From contig NW_027506876.1 of assembly GCF_052324685.1 (NCBI RefSeq), positions 1,319,001-1,383,000 of the forward strand: DNA of 64,000 bases, read 5' to 3'. Below the pieces are notes generated by a model. That model was given only the letters and a program-made list of their open reading frames with translations, was not told the origin of the DNA and ran no database searches. The DNA is from Brachyhypopomus gauderio (Eukaryota > Chordata > Actinopteri > Gymnotiformes > Hypopomidae). Made by a program: the position numbers and the translations under genes. Below, piece after piece: positions 34,151-50,643 of the stretch. Numbering within the stretch: the first letter of the stretch is position 1; each line of letters opens with the position of its first letter.

Positions 34151-34539
34151 GGCTGTTAACTTTATGCATGTAAATTAAATAGATTAAATATGTCATTAAA
34201 TAGAGATACATGTTTACTCAACTCTTCATTACTATGCACAGAGATGCCGTTACCAGTATTTATCAGTGATTAATGCATCTCTCAACTTGTAGAATCACTG
34301 AAACTATTCATTTTGTCCAACACCAGATGTTTACATTATGCTAATTGTCAGAGATGCTTGTAGTTATATCTCCATTAGTGAAGTTCAACCAGACATTAAG
34401 TAAATATTTCCATCATGTTTATTTTAAAACTCATTGGCAACATTATTTGTGTGTAGATATTTCATAGTACACACCAGCTTGTTTCCATGGTAATATGGAA
34501 GGAATGTTAGGAAGGAAAGTAAAAAGTCACCATAATTAA

Positions 34540-35402
34540 TTGAGTGTGTTCCTCATTATTATGGAATAGCCTTCCAGCTTCAATCCGAGATTCTGACACA
34601 GTTCCAATCGTTAAATCTAGACTTAAGACTCACCTGTTTAATCAAGCCTTCAGCTAATATTTGCCTTGTAAGGTGTAGGGGCTCAGGGGCCCCCAGACGT
34701 TGAGATTTCTGGTAATCTGATGCTGTCATCCAGCTGTGTCGTGGCATCACTCTAGTTGTGACAATGACTTGACTGGAAAGCAATGTCTCAGTGAGCCCTC
34801 ATGACTGTGGTCACCTCTGAACTCCTCCCTTTAGTTATGCTGCTATAGATTAGCCTGCTGGAGCCACATGCTAATCAAGGGCACGTGAGCTATGTACATT
34901 TAAATCAATGGTGGTTTAAATTGATGTCCACATACTCAACCTGTATTGTATATCTTTTTTTGCATGCTTCTACCTAAGACGATTGCATGCAAGCACCTAC
35001 AAGCACCTGGGAGATGGTCTGGCTTGCCAGTGGATGTGCTGATGCTGGGGTTGGATGTGCCATTGCTGCAAGAGGACGTGCTGATGCTCCTACCTGAGGC
35101 TCACCATCTACACCGAAGGGACTGTGACTACTTGGCCGGGGAACAAGAACCTTAACTTTATCTGTAGAATCATCCTGCACACCACGGACTTGTGTTAACG
35201 TGCCGCCCAATGGAGGATGGGTTCCCTTTTGAGTCTTGGTCCTCCCAAGGTTTCTTCCTATTCCCCACCATCTAGGGAGTTTTTCCTCGCCACTGTCGCC
35301 TTTGACTTGCTCATTAGGGATTTGGACCCATACGATTGTAAAGCTGCTTTGTGACAACATGTGTTGTGAAAAGCACTATATAAATAAATTTGACTTTGAC
35401 TT
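34540..35402 (+). mobile_element. L2-type LINE 3' end (ORF tail plus 3' UTR)
   Basis: 34562-34657 encodes W-N-S-L-P-A-S-I-R-D, then K-S-R-L-K-T-H-L-F-N-Q-A-F before a TAA, the classic C-terminus of fish L2 ORF2. The 3' UTR has AAGGTTTCTTCCTATTCCCC and AGGGAGTTTTTCCTCGCCAC. It ends AAAGCACTATATAAATAAAT with a TTTGACT tail. Confidence 0.8.
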
Positions 35403-35506
35403 TTTCTTGTTAGGGCTTCCCTGCACAAATAAAATAAAAAAACAAAAACAATGGCTACATTTGTATTATTCTTTGATAACATTCATTACCACCTTCAGTG
35501 TTTGGT

Positions 35507-35546
35507 CCCCCCCCTCACCCCCCCCCCCCCCCCCCCCCCCCCCCCC
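35507..35546. repeat. Poly-C tract
   Basis: Nearly pure C for about 40 bases. Its true length in the genome is uncertain because such runs are error-prone. Confidence 0.8.
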
Positions 35547-35549
35547 ATC

Positions 35550-36975
35550 ATGCTGTGCCTTAGCATATGTGTTGCTTAGCATCACATGTAATGTTAATAT
35601 TCACTGAAGAGTACAGGGCTTATATCAGAACATTTCTGAAATGAAGGTTGTAACCTGCAACGTAATTGCTAACCCAGCTGCTAACTATTTATTATTTTCA
35701 ACACAATAATTTGAATGTCTTCATCCTTGAGCAACTGAGTCCTGCTTGGAGCTCTCTGTTTATACCAGGTGCTAGTGTTCCAGATTCATTTGGGAAAGTA
35801 GAAAAATACCTCAGGAGGAGACGCACAGATGTTGGGTGGAATGGGCTTACTTGGCTCTAGCAGTAAGATTATTATTTTGCTTCCCAATACAGTCCTGTTT
35901 TACCATTAATATTGGAAACAGTCTAAGACTGTTTAGAAGGTTTGGTTATGGCCCTGCAGTATTATGGTTAATAGCCCACCTTTCTCCTCTTCTGCTCTTT
36001 GATGAGGATTCTGTTGTCTTAGGTCAACAGAAGCTTGTAGTAGCCTACGTTTGGATGTTATATTCCTTGTAAAATTAACTGTGTTTGAAATTAAATGAAG
36101 GACACTGGACATTGAAGGACAAGTGGGACACTGGACACTACACATGGACACATTTGCTTGTACTGATGGAAGACACCTGCAGTATGTATAGTTTGTGTGC
36201 CCTGTTTTAATGCATGTGATTTAACACACAAAGGATATTTCATCTGGATTATTAAGCTAATAACGAGGGTTAGGATCAAATCAGACAGCAAAGTAACAAT
36301 AATGTTATTTTTCAGACAAAAATCAAATTAGTCACATTAATATTTTGTTTTGTCTTGAATAAATAATTTAAAATGAAGCTCTTAAAGCTACTATAGATTT
36401 TTTTTATATTGCCCGAAGAAATTTATAATCCAGTCAAGTTGTAGAACAGACTAATGCACAGATCGACAGCATAATTGCTTAAAAGCTGCAGGCTGTAAAT
36501 TATTCACGAAGTACCATAGTTAGAAACCACATCAACAGCACTTCATCAGCACTGTTTTGAAGAGCATGAAAATTGAAGCTGTATTTAAGGGAAAATGTAC
36601 TTGAGAGAAAATATATTTTACCTGGAGTTTTTTTTATCAATTGGTTGCAACAATATTCTCAAATTTTGCAGTTTTATATACTTGGGATTCACTTGGTACA
36701 CATATTAGTATAATATTAATATGGTGTTACTACTTATGTACTAAAATTCAGTAAAATATCTAAAATATTTAACTTATTGTTTTCTTAAATACATAGGCTA
36801 TTCATAAAGTAAAATGTTTTTCCTGTGTTTTCGTATGGACACCAAAGTTATATGCAAGGAGTTATAGGTATATAATTCAAAGGCATCATTTTGTGTTTTT
36901 TAATACATTTTACACAACACAAAACAGAAAGATAATTTTGCCATTCAGCACAATCTAATATAATTTGGTCCATGA
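35550..36975. other. AT-rich intergenic DNA, no gene seen
   Basis: No exon, RNA gene or known repeat was recognised. Confidence 0.5.
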
Positions 36976-37111
36976 CATGGACGAAATTTTGATTTCATAG
37001 GTGGGGGGGGGACACAAATGGCTTGAGAACTGGGGCGCGGGGTTTACCAAAACCGGCTTTTGAAAAAGTGCAGGGGGGACATGCCCCCCCCCCCCCCCCA
37101 TTACGTCCGTG
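36976..37111. mobile_element. hAT-like MITE, second copy of the family at 11918-12258
   Basis: Begins CATGGACGAAATTTTGATTT and ends TTACGTCCGTG. GTCCATGA (36968-36975) and GTCCATGG (37112-37119) flank it, an 8-bp duplication with one mismatch. It shares AAAACCGGCTTTTGAAAAAG with the first copy. Confidence 0.8.
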
Positions 37112-37589
37112 GTCCATGGAATAAACTACCATGTAATCTCACACTCTCAGTCTTTTCATTATTTTTCTTTGACTGACACAGTTTAGTTTTTTTTTCGTTG
37201 GCCACACCACCTTTCTGGGGACAGTAACTTTAAAATTTCACCTTTTCATTCTTTTCATTTAATAGTTTTATGGTTGTGGTAGAAGAGTAAACCTGATTCC
37301 ACCAGGGAGATGCCATCCAGCAGTTATTTAAATGGGAAGTGTAGTTTATAATTTCCAAGCAAATATGAGGTTATCATAATAATATTGTTTGAGTTTTGAG
37401 ACCATTAATTTTTCACTAATCTCTGCTGTTGTGCACTATGACCTCCTAACAATGGTCATGGTTGGCATAATACACGCTTGAACATTGTCACATTGTGAGT
37501 ACAGAAATTAAAGTCAAGTATGGTTGAGCCGGTGTTTTGTTTCACATTAAATCATTTCTGCCGGTTTCATTTGGCTTGGTAAGTAATGG

Positions 37590-39045
37590 TCGTGTCCTGT
37601 GTGGTCTGGTGTGGTCCTGTGTGTCCTGTGTGTCCTGTGTGGTCTGGTGTGGTCCTGTGTGGTCCTGTTTATCCTGTGTGTCCTGTGTGGTCCTGTGTGG
37701 TCCTGTTTATCCTGTGTGGTCTGGTGTGGTCCTGTGTGTCCTGTGTGATCTGGTGTGGTCCTGTGTGGTCCTGTTTATCCTGTGTGTCCTGTGTGGTCCT
37801 GTGTGGTCCTGTTTATCCTGTGTGTCCTGTGTGGTCTGGTGTGGTCCTATGTGTCCTGTGTGGTCCTGTTTATCCTGTGTGGTCTGGTGTGGTCCTGTGT
37901 GTCCTGTGTGATCTGGTGTGGTCCTGTGTGTCCCTGTGTGATCTGGTCTGGTCCTGTGTGGTCTGGTGTGGTCCTGTGTGGTCCTGTTTATCCTTTGTGT
38001 CCTGTGTGGTCTGGTGTGGTCCTGTGTGTCCTGTGTGGTCCTGTTTATCCTGTGTATCCTGTGTGGTCTGGTGTGGTCCTGTGTGGTCTGGTGTGGTCCT
38101 GTTTATCCTGTGTATCCTGTGTGGTCTGGTGTGGTCCTGTGTGGTCTGGTGTGGTCCTGTGTGGTCTGGTGTGGTCCTGTTTATCCTGTGTATCCTGTGT
38201 GGTCTGGTGTGGTCCTGTGTGGTCTGGTGTGGTCCTGTTTATCCTGTGTGGTCCTGTGTGGTCTGGTGTGGTCCTGTTTATCCTGTGTGTCCTGGTGTGG
38301 TCCTGTGTGTCCTGTTTATCCTGTGTGGTCTGGTGTGGTCCTGTTTATCCTGTGTGGTCTGGTGTGGTCCTGTTTATCCTGTGTGTCCTGGTGTGGTCCT
38401 GTGTGTCCTGTTTATCCTGTGTGTCCTGTGTGGTCTGGTGTGGTCCTGTTTATCCTGTGTATCCTGTGTGGTCTGGTGTGGTCCTGTTTATCCTGTGTGT
38501 CCTGGTGTGGTCCTGTGTGGTCTGGTGTGGTCCTGTTTATCCTGTGTGGTCTGGTGTGGTCCTGTGTGTGGTCCTGTTTATCCTGTGTATCCTGTGTGGT
38601 CCTGGTGTGGTCCTGTTTATCCTGTGTATCCTGTGTGGTCCTGGTGTGGTCCTGTTTGTCCTGTTTATCCTGTGTGGTCCTGTTTATCCTGTGTATCCTG
38701 TGTGTCCTGGTGTGGTCCTGGTGTGGTCCTGTTTGTCCTGTTTATCCTGTGTGGTCCTGTGTGGTCCTGTTTATCCTGTGTGGTCTGGTGTGGTCCTGTG
38801 TGTGGTCCTGTTTATCCTGTGTATCCTGTGTGGTCTGGTGTGGTCCTGTGTGTGGTCCTGTTTATCCTGTGTATCCTGTGTGGTCTGGTGTGGTCCTGTG
38901 TGGTCCTGGTGTGGTCCTGTTTATCCTGTGTGTCCTGTGTGGTCCTGTTTATCCTGTGTGTCCTGTGTGGTCCTGTGTGGTCCTGTTTATCCTGTGTGTC
39001 CTGGTGTGGTCCTGTTTGTCCTGTTTATCCTGTGTGTCCTGTCCC
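37590..39045. repeat. G/T-rich satellite upstream of tmed2
   Basis: About 1.45 kb built from short modules such as GTGTGGTCTGGTGTGGTCCT, GTTTATCCTGTGT and GTGTGTCCT in variable order. A is almost absent from the plus strand apart from TTATCC. No stop codon occurs in any forward frame, so long Cys/Val/Trp-rich frames appear in all three; these are artefacts. The array stops about 175 bp before the tmed2 ATG. Confidence 0.93.
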
Positions 39046-39220
39046 TCAGCGCCACTCCTGTTCTCCTACGTGGCTCGTCTCGTCTGGTCCCGGCGGCCCG
39101 ACTCCTCCTCTGCGCCGCCGCGGCCTGCCCGGTGTCGTTAGGTTTCCGCTCGCTGGACTGAACCGAAGCTCTTTGCAGTTGTCGCCGCTCCTGCAGGTGT
39201 GACAGGTGTACGTCTTCGTC

Positions 39221-41882
<2,662 letters not shown>

Positions 41883-41941
41883 AGTTGTGATTTGTACCAT
41901 TTTGTATTCCAAATGTCATTTTATTTTGGACTTGTTTGGAG

Positions 41942-41947
41942 AATAAA
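41942..41947 (+). terminator. tmed2 polyadenylation signal
   Basis: AATAAA lies 60 bp after the stop codon, giving a very short 3' UTR if used. Confidence 0.6.
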
Positions 41948-41949
41948 CA

Positions 41950-43650
41950 AGTAAACTGTTGAAAATGGGAAGATCGCCACCTCCTGCCTTTGAGGCTAGA
42001 AATGGCCACACCTGTGAGGTCTACAAAGGTATTCTACTTTTCCTTTTGATGGTCCAGTCTTTAATATGTACTATTTTGTATTTGCTTAAAGGTGCACTAA
42101 TTTACGATTTTTCCATATATGATTTATACCCTTTTATGTGTCAGTTGAGGTTCCTTCACAGTTTACTGACACTCAACTATTTCCCATTTTGACCAAATAT
42201 GGAAAGGCCTGCTGAAAGCAAAAGAGAATAGTCCTGTTGGGACAGTCAGTGGGTGAGCATCTCCAACAGATTCCTCAAAGTACTTTAACAAACACCTAGG
42301 GCAATTTAAATTAGTGTACTATTGTACTGCAGTGTACATTCTGAAGACCACATTATTACTTCAAATTGACTTTTCCAGTCCCAACAAATAACCAAGCTAT
42401 ACTTTCAGCCTCTGTATTCTTCGTGGGCTCTAACAGTCCCTGCAGAAGCTGTTTTGCTACAGGATCCACGACACCTGTGTGTGCACAAAGGAACCACATA
42501 GCTTATAAGCACAGAATTGGTAGTTTGTTGAGTCTCCAGTTAAATTCATTGTAAAATGGCAGTGATGTTGGTTGTGCGTCAGTCTCAGCGATTATATTAT
42601 TTTGTATGTCATCAGAATGCCTTCTGTGCCAGCCATCTACAAATGTGGCTTTGGCTTATTGTGGCTGTCAAATACAGAGCTGTACAGTACAGCTTGCTGC
42701 TCTCCCCCTCATCTCTTAATGTCTTTGTTGCTGTAAGTCAGAGTTTAACCCATGCTGATCAGGCAGGTAATACAGAAAACAATCTTTGTACTTTACTGTC
42801 ATGTAAAGGAAGTATTTTAGATTCCTCTAAAATATTGTATGTCTTTTTTAACATCCAATCAACTAGTTTTTGGATGAACCTCACTTGAAACTGGTCTGGT
42901 GTTTTGATGGTTGCTGGCACAAAAAAAAAAATTGGTCTCACATTTGAATGATAAAAATAAATGATTACAGAGTAGAAACAATTCCAGCAGGCCTCTGTAT
43001 GGAACTTATGGTATAAAGTGAATAGAAATAGGAAGGACAAAAATTTTGGTTGATTCCTTTCCTATGAATTTGAGTTCAAGCTCTGTTGAGATTATACATC
43101 CAGTGTAAATTACAATTCATTCCCAGTTGTATTTATTGTAAAATTTTCAATTTGATCAAAGATACAAATTATTGTAAGCATACATACAGTAGATGTATGG
43201 GTATGTAAGCAAATGAACCAGGCTATCTACAGTTATGTAGTACACAATTCATAACTAAACTTTCATTACAATTTCTTTAAGAAGTGTAAAATGAGGATGG
43301 AGTTCTGCATATGCATATTTCATATTATCAATACAATCAAACCTGACAGGAAGCAGTTGAGGGTATAAAATATCTTTCCCCAGCTTTGGTCATTTTAAGC
43401 CCGTCAGAAATTGTAGATTATTTTGTCAATTGTGATATATTTTGATATTTAGCTATACACACTCATCTGTTATAACACATCAGAATCGTACATGTCAGTG
43501 AAAACCAAACAATGTTCAAGCCAGATTATTCCTTGTACATCAAGAAGATTGAAATGACCTATTGGTAAAACCAATATGGCTGACACGACTTGGCATGAAG
43601 GTCAGGTGGGTCTTGTAACTCCTGCATGTCTCTGAGCCGCAGGAAGTGTC
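41950..43650. other. Intergenic gap between convergent tmed2 and eif2b1
   Basis: No gene is seen. TTTATT at 43132-43137 (AATAAA on the minus strand) could end the eif2b1 transcript about 515 bp after its stop. In human, DDX55 lies between these two genes; no DEAD-box exon is visible here. Confidence 0.55.
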
Positions 43651-46600
43651 TTACAAATAGAGTTTGATGAGTTCATCACTGACTGCGGAGGGAGTCAGCA
43701 CCCCCAGGTCAGTAAAGAGCAGCGTGATGAGAGACGGAGGCGTGTAGTCGATCATTGGGTGTTCCTGGTCCAGGTCTTCAGCAGTCTTCAGGGTATCTGC
43801 TTTATACTGGACAGAAACAAGTACGATTTTCTATTACATCTGCATTTTAATTAGGTAAAAATGTCAACTGGTATGAAATTCAGCCTGAAAAGTGCAGAAA
43901 AATGAAGATGAAATAAACAGTAGCACCATGGGGGTTGTGATTATGTTAGAAATTATTCTGAAGGAATGCTGAGTAGCAGCTGATGCTGTCCAACGTTCTC
44001 TAGAAATCACTCCACACGTTTCACCTGCTTCAGGTAACGATGCAATTAGATCATTTAATAGCTTCACATTAACAAAACTGGACACGTCCGTCATAAGTGA
44101 ATAAGCAAATTACAGTGTTTAACATTTGAATAATACAGAAGTTCATAAACAAAAGGATCAATGAGGCTAAAAGACAAGAAGAATCAGAAAGGACATACTT
44201 TAAATCTGTGAGGTACATCTTGCTGATTTAGAGGGTAGAGGCGCACAAACTTGAAACTCTCTGCCACCACATAAAATGGCTTGTTGTGTGCTTTGGAACA
44301 CACTGCCATCTGGTAGGTACCAATCTACAAGGTAAAATTGTTTAATAACAAATAACTTCAGCAATCGAGGGTTATACGTATGTGTTTATGGGTGTGTGTG
44401 TGTTATAAATGTGTTAATGGGTGTGTGTGTCTGTTGTACGTATGTGTTAATGGGTGTGTGTGTCTGTTGTATATGTGTTTATGGGTGTGTGTGTCTGTTG
44501 TATGTATGTGTTTATGGGTGGGTGTGTGTTGTACGTATGTGTTTATGGGTGCATGTGTCTTATATGTACGTGTTTATGGGTGTGTGTGTGTGATTTATGT
44601 ACGTGTTTACGGGTGTGTGTCTGTTATACGTATGTGTTTATGGGTGTGTGTGTGTGTTATACGTATGTGTTTATGGTTGTGTTTCTGTTATACGTATGTG
44701 TTTATGGTTGTGTGTGTGTTATATGCATGTGTTTATGGTTGTGTGTCTGTTATACGTATGTGTTTATGCTTGTGTGTGTGTTGTACGTACGTGTTTATGG
44801 GTGTGTGTGTGTTTTACGTACGTGTTTATGGGGGTGTGTGTGTCTGTTGTACGTATGTGTTTATGGGTGTGTGTGTGTGTTGTACGTATGTGTTTATGGG
44901 TGTGTGTTGTACGTATGTGTTTATGGGGGTGTGTGTGTCTGTTGTACATATGTGTTTATGAGTGTGTATGTGTTTATGGGTGTGTGTTGTACATATGTGT
45001 TTATGGGTGTGTGTTGTATGTATGTGTTTATGGGTGTGTGTGTGTGTGTGTTAGGGTTGCAGCGGTAACCGGTTTCACGGTATACCACGGTATTAAAATG
45101 CACGGTTATCATACCGTGTGCGTTTGCTTATTACCGGTAAAAAGCAAGCCAGCGGAGAAACTGACCCGCGCATGCGCAACTCCGCTCCGGTTCAGCTACT
45201 AAGCACACAGCAGTGAGAATGGCAGAAAGTGCATTAGACTTAACAAATTTTTTAACAAAAAAAAAGCTTAACTAAAATCAGCGGCGAAAATGACGTAATC
45301 GCGGTGGCTCCGCCGGTGAGCGCGGGTCTCGCGCGCTGTCGATTCGCGAGGTCGTGCACGTCTCGAATTTTGTAACTTTGCGCGCGTCGCGCCTCAGCGC
45401 AATGAACAAAGTCATGTTTGCAGGGTTCATACACCTTTATAAGGTGGAATTAAAGCACTTGTACGTAACTTTAAAGGTCCGTTTCAATATTTCCCAGCAC
45501 CTTAAACTTAATTAAGTTAAATATTTATACATATACTCAAAATAATTCGCTTTTTATTAAATTATTTAATGGTTGTTTATTTTCAAAACGCCCAGTCTTA
45601 ACGTCTTCACGTTCTCTCATGTTTCGTCCTGGAATTACAAGAGGCTCGTATTTGTTAACGTAATACAAAAGAACTGTGCCGAGTCGCGCGCTACGGTCAC
45701 TAGTGAAAGTGTAAATCCATAGATTTTTAAGGTCCTTGCTTTCACTGGATGTGAAAGATGCCATTAATTTACATGCGTTCATTTTCAAAATTTTACGTGC
45801 CTGTTTTTCATATGTTAAAACCAGACTCGGTGTGAAAGCCTTAAAATAGAAATCTCTATTGTGAGGGTCATGTCAGAAATAAATCCTCTCTTTCTGCAGT
45901 ATCTGGTTATATTCTAACTTGGCAGTACAACGGACGTTTACAACAGTTGTTGATCAGACACTGACCCAGGTTGAGTTTATCAGATATTAAATAATTTAAA
46001 CTTAAATAATTGTACTGAAATCCATGATTTAGGTTTATCTAATTTTGCAGTATTTATTTAAACATGTGTACAGCTTATTTTTTTAAAGGAGACATTTTGT
46101 ATACAATAGTTCCAGGTTTCTACAATAAATAGTTAATTGAACAAAAAAAACTTGTAATTTCTTTAAGGGTCAGTGTATCTTTTAATAATATACAAACTAA
46201 CTGTGATACCGTGATAACCGTGATACCGCGGTATTTTCTGAGACGGTTATCATACCGTGAAAATCTCATACCGTTGCAACCCTAGTGTGTGTTATACGTA
46301 TGTGTTTATGGGTGTGTGTGTGTGTGTGTGTTGTATGTATGTGTTTATGGGTGTGTGTGTGTGTGTTGTATGTATGTGTTTATGGGTGTGTGTGTGTGTG
46401 TGTTGTATGTATGTGTTTATGGGTGTGTGTGTGTTATACGTATGTGTTTATGGGTGTGTGTGTGTGTTATACGTATGTGTTTATGGGTGTGTGTGTGTGT
46501 TATACGTATGTGTTTATGTGTGTGTGTGTGTGTTGTACGTATGTGTTTATGTGTGTGTGTGTGTGTTGTACGTATGTGTTTATGGGTGTGTGTGTGTGTT

Positions 46601-49600
46601 ATACGTATGTGTTTATGGGTGTGTGTGTGTTATACGTATGTGTTTATAGGTGTGTGTGTGTGTGTTATACGTATGTGTTTATGGGTGTGTGTTTATGGGT
46701 GTGTTACCACATCTGCTGTACCTTGTTAAAAATTCCTCCACTTTCCACAACCCCTTCAGCACCAACAATTACCAGGTCTACCTTCTCCATGATGTACCTG
46801 AAACCGTTCATAAGCATTTAGTCATTTTCAAAAGGCCAGTTCATCCAGTTGTACACAAATTAACACTTGGAGTTAGTTCGAGGAATTTGCTGTGTTCGAC
46901 ATACCTACTGTATGTTATTAAATCATTTATAGACGCTATAAGACAAGTGTAATGAACCTCTTACCCAACAGCAGCATCTAGAACAACTATGACTGGGATA
47001 TTGAGCCTTCGCAATTTGTCTGCCATGTGCTGACTGTAGACATAAAAAACATACACACATAAGAATATGTGTTCCTATCAACACTGCTGATAACCGGTTG
47101 CATGTTAGGGTTGGGCAAATGCATTAACTTGAGCTCTCGAGTTGGTCAAACAAGGAGTATGGATCTTCGACAAATGTCTAATATACTGTGACAGACACAG
47201 AAAAAAAAAATTGTCTTGTAGGAGTGGTTTATGCAAGAGCTGCTGTAAAAATAAAACCCACATATATACATGACATCCTACAATTATACCCCATACACTG
47301 GAAATCTTAGATGACCCTAAACTGGTGGAGGATTATCTTTCTATTGCTGCATACTGATGAGGCGGGTGTGACTTACCCAGCAGAATCTGGCTGGGACTCC
47401 GTGACATAGACCGTGAATCGTTTCTTGTCTGCTGCTGCGTTCTCCAGGACCGTCAGCACCACTCTGGATGAGGAGTGAGTGAGGATCATCTGCACAATCA
47501 CATTCACGTTGGTGAGACAGATGAATTTAGTGAACTCATTGTGGAAACTGGAAACTTTTTCATATCGCTGTATTAACTTCAGATTATATCGCGGTGTACG
47601 GTATTACCGGTTTGGGGGGGTGGGGGTGGTTGTTCATGAAATTGTGCCTTTCTTAGAGTCGTTTCTTCGGTTTATATATACCCCGTGTTCTTAATGCCCC
47701 GTTGTGTATATATACCCTGTGTTCTTAATGCCCCATTGTGTATATATACCCCGTGTTCTTAATGCCCCGTTGTGTATATATACCCCGTGTTCTTAATGCC
47801 CCATTGTGTATATATACCCCGTGTTCTTAATGCCCCATTGAGTATATATACCCCGTGTTCTTAATGCCCCATTGAGTATATATACCCCGTGTTCTTAATG
47901 CCCCATTGAGTATATATACCCCGTGTTCTTAATGCCCCATTGAGTATATATACCCCGTGTTCTTAATGCCCCATTGAGTATATATACCCCGTGTTCTTAA
48001 TGCCCCGTTGTGTATATATACCCCGTGTTCTTAATGCCCCGTTGTGTATATATACCCCGTGTTCTTCATGCCCAGTTGTGTATATATACCCCGTGTTCTT
48101 AATGCCCCGTTGTGTATATATACCCCGTGTTCTTCATGCCCAGTTGTGTATATATACCCCGTGTTCTTCATGCCCAGTTGTGTATATATACCCCGTGTTC
48201 TTCAGACCCAGTTGTGTATATATACCCCGTGTTCTTAATGCCCCGTTGTGTATATATACCCCGTGTTCTTAATGCCCCGTTGTGTATATATACCCCGTGT
48301 TCTTAATGCCCCGTTGTGTATATATACCCCGTGTTCTTAATGCCCCGTTGTGTATATATACCCCGTGTTCTTAATGCCCCGTTGTGTATATATACCCCGT
48401 GTTCTTAATGCCCCGTTGTGTATATATACCCCGTGTTCTTAATGCCCCGTTGTGTATATATACCCCGTGTTCTTAATGCCCCGTTGTGTATATATACCCC
48501 GTGTTCTTAATGCCCCGTTGTGTATATATACCCCGTGTTCTTAATGCCCCGTTGTGTATATATACCCCGTGTTCTTAATGCCCCGTTGTGTATATATACC
48601 CCGTGTTCTTAATGCCCCGTTGTGTATATATACCCCGTGTTCTTAATGCCCCGTTGTGTATATATACCCCGTGTTCTTAATGCCCCGTTGTGTATATATA
48701 CCCCGTGTTCTTAATGCCCCGTTGTGTATATATACCCCGTGTTCTTAATGCCCCGTTGTGTATATATACCCTGTGTTCTTAATGCCCCGTTGTGTATATA
48801 TACCCCGTGTTCTTAATGCCCCGTTGTGTATGTATACCCCGTGTTCTTAATGCCCCGTTGTGTATGTATACCCCGTGTTCTTAATGCCCCGTTGTGTATA
48901 TATACCCCGTGTTCTTAATGCCCCGTTGCTGGTCATTGAAATCTCTCCGCCTCCACTATTCTCGGTTTGTATGTTTTAGGTGTGTTCACGAGTTTTGCTT
49001 TATGTTTGATTTTCCAGTATATCCTAGAACGGTCTGCAGAATGTATTTCTTTTAATGCCCATAATAAACTTCGTTTAACATGCTAGTGGCAAAAGAGAAG
49101 ACAGAAAAACACCCTGTCAACATGTTAAATCACTTGGAATTGGCAATGAACATGGATTATAAACGCTAGCTAGCTCATTAGCTAGCGTTTACAGTCTACT
49201 TACTTTTATTAACATTCTACAAAGCATGTTTTAGCTTTACTCCCTGCTGCAAACTCCACTAGTTTGTTTGACACAAAGCTCAGCAATGATCACTGTGTTG
49301 TATCTACCCTTTCTGACAGATTCACCATTTGCAAATTTGTTTTGGTAGCCTACTAGTTTACTACTAGGTAGTTAATATAGCGTCACCATTTTACAATACC
49401 GTCACTATATTTAAATACCGAAATACCGTCATACTGCCCAAACCTAGTGGAAACATGATATTGAATACAGAACGATAAATACCATAACTGATTCACCATG
49501 ACTGATTCATATCTTAAAGTTGCACGACACATCGTCTGGAAATTGATACTACAACACCAGCTTCCATAATTCTAATATTGCAGAAGGCTGCCATATGCAA

Positions 49601-50594
49601 AATTACTTTCTAGTATGCATCGTATATATCGAAACACACTTCTAGGTTGAAAAAGAGCAAATGTACACATTTAACAGAGCCTTCAAAAGCAAGTGAGAGA
49701 TATTAAAAATGGTACTTACAGCCCCGTCCTTGATAAAGGTGTGGCAGAGTTTGACCACTTTGCCTCTGGACAAGGATATTTTCTTTAGAAAGAGTTCTCC
49801 TCTCTCCACCATCACATTCTTGCACTGTGAAAGATCCTGTGCAGAAGAAAGAGGAAACCAACATTAAATATGAGTAACCTTTATGTACACGAAAGACCAA
49901 CATTAAATATGAGTAACCTTTATGTACACGAAAGACCAACATTAAATATGAGTAACCTTTATGTACACGAAAGACCAACATTAAATATGAGTAACCTTTA
50001 TGTACACGAAAGACCAACATTAAATATGAGTAACCTTTATGTACACGAAAGACCAACATTAAATATGAGTAACCTTTATGTACACGAAAGACCAACATTA
50101 AATATGAGTAACCTTTATGTACATGAAAGACCAACATTAAATATGAGTAACCTTTATGTACACGAAAGACCAACATTAAATATGAGTAGCCTTTATGTAC
50201 ACGAAAGACCAACATTAAATATGAGTAACCTTTATGTACACGAAAGACCAACATTAAATATGAGTAACCTTTATGTACACGAAATGTAACCTTTAAGTAG
50301 AAAAAGTAGGGTGTTCCAAAATTAGCAAACCTTTTATTTATTCAACCAGCAAATATCACAGCAAAATACCATTGATTTGTTCTCAAGTGTTAGACTTTAT
50401 TCATTGTTGGTAATCAAAAGAAGCTACAGAGAGCACGGTGTGTGAATCAGACCGTATGTGAATCAGACCGAAGTGCCGTATGAATCAGACCGTATGAAGT
50501 CAGACCGTATGTAAATGTGCCATATTTTGTCAATTGTGATTTTTTCACCGCAATCGAAATTTGTCCTCCGTTTTTAACCCATCTGTGCAGTTAG

Positions 50595-50643
<49 letters not shown>

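Noticed and set aside
37537-39202. Very long forward frames (up to 538 codons) rich in Cys, Val, Trp and Pro
   Set aside because: Open in all three frames of a simple satellite that lacks A and therefore stop codons; no domain or start context.
44380-46821. Cys/Tyr/Val-rich frames of about 130-204 codons
   Set aside because: Translations of a TG-rich tandem repeat in an eif2b1 intron.
47655-48929. Multiple TATA boxes (TATATATA)
   Set aside because: Product of the 34-bp repeat in an intron, not promoters.
49703-50289. 13-residue repeat proteins on both strands
   Set aside because: 39-bp repeat without stops; on the minus strand the frame enters eif2b1 exon 4 out of frame.
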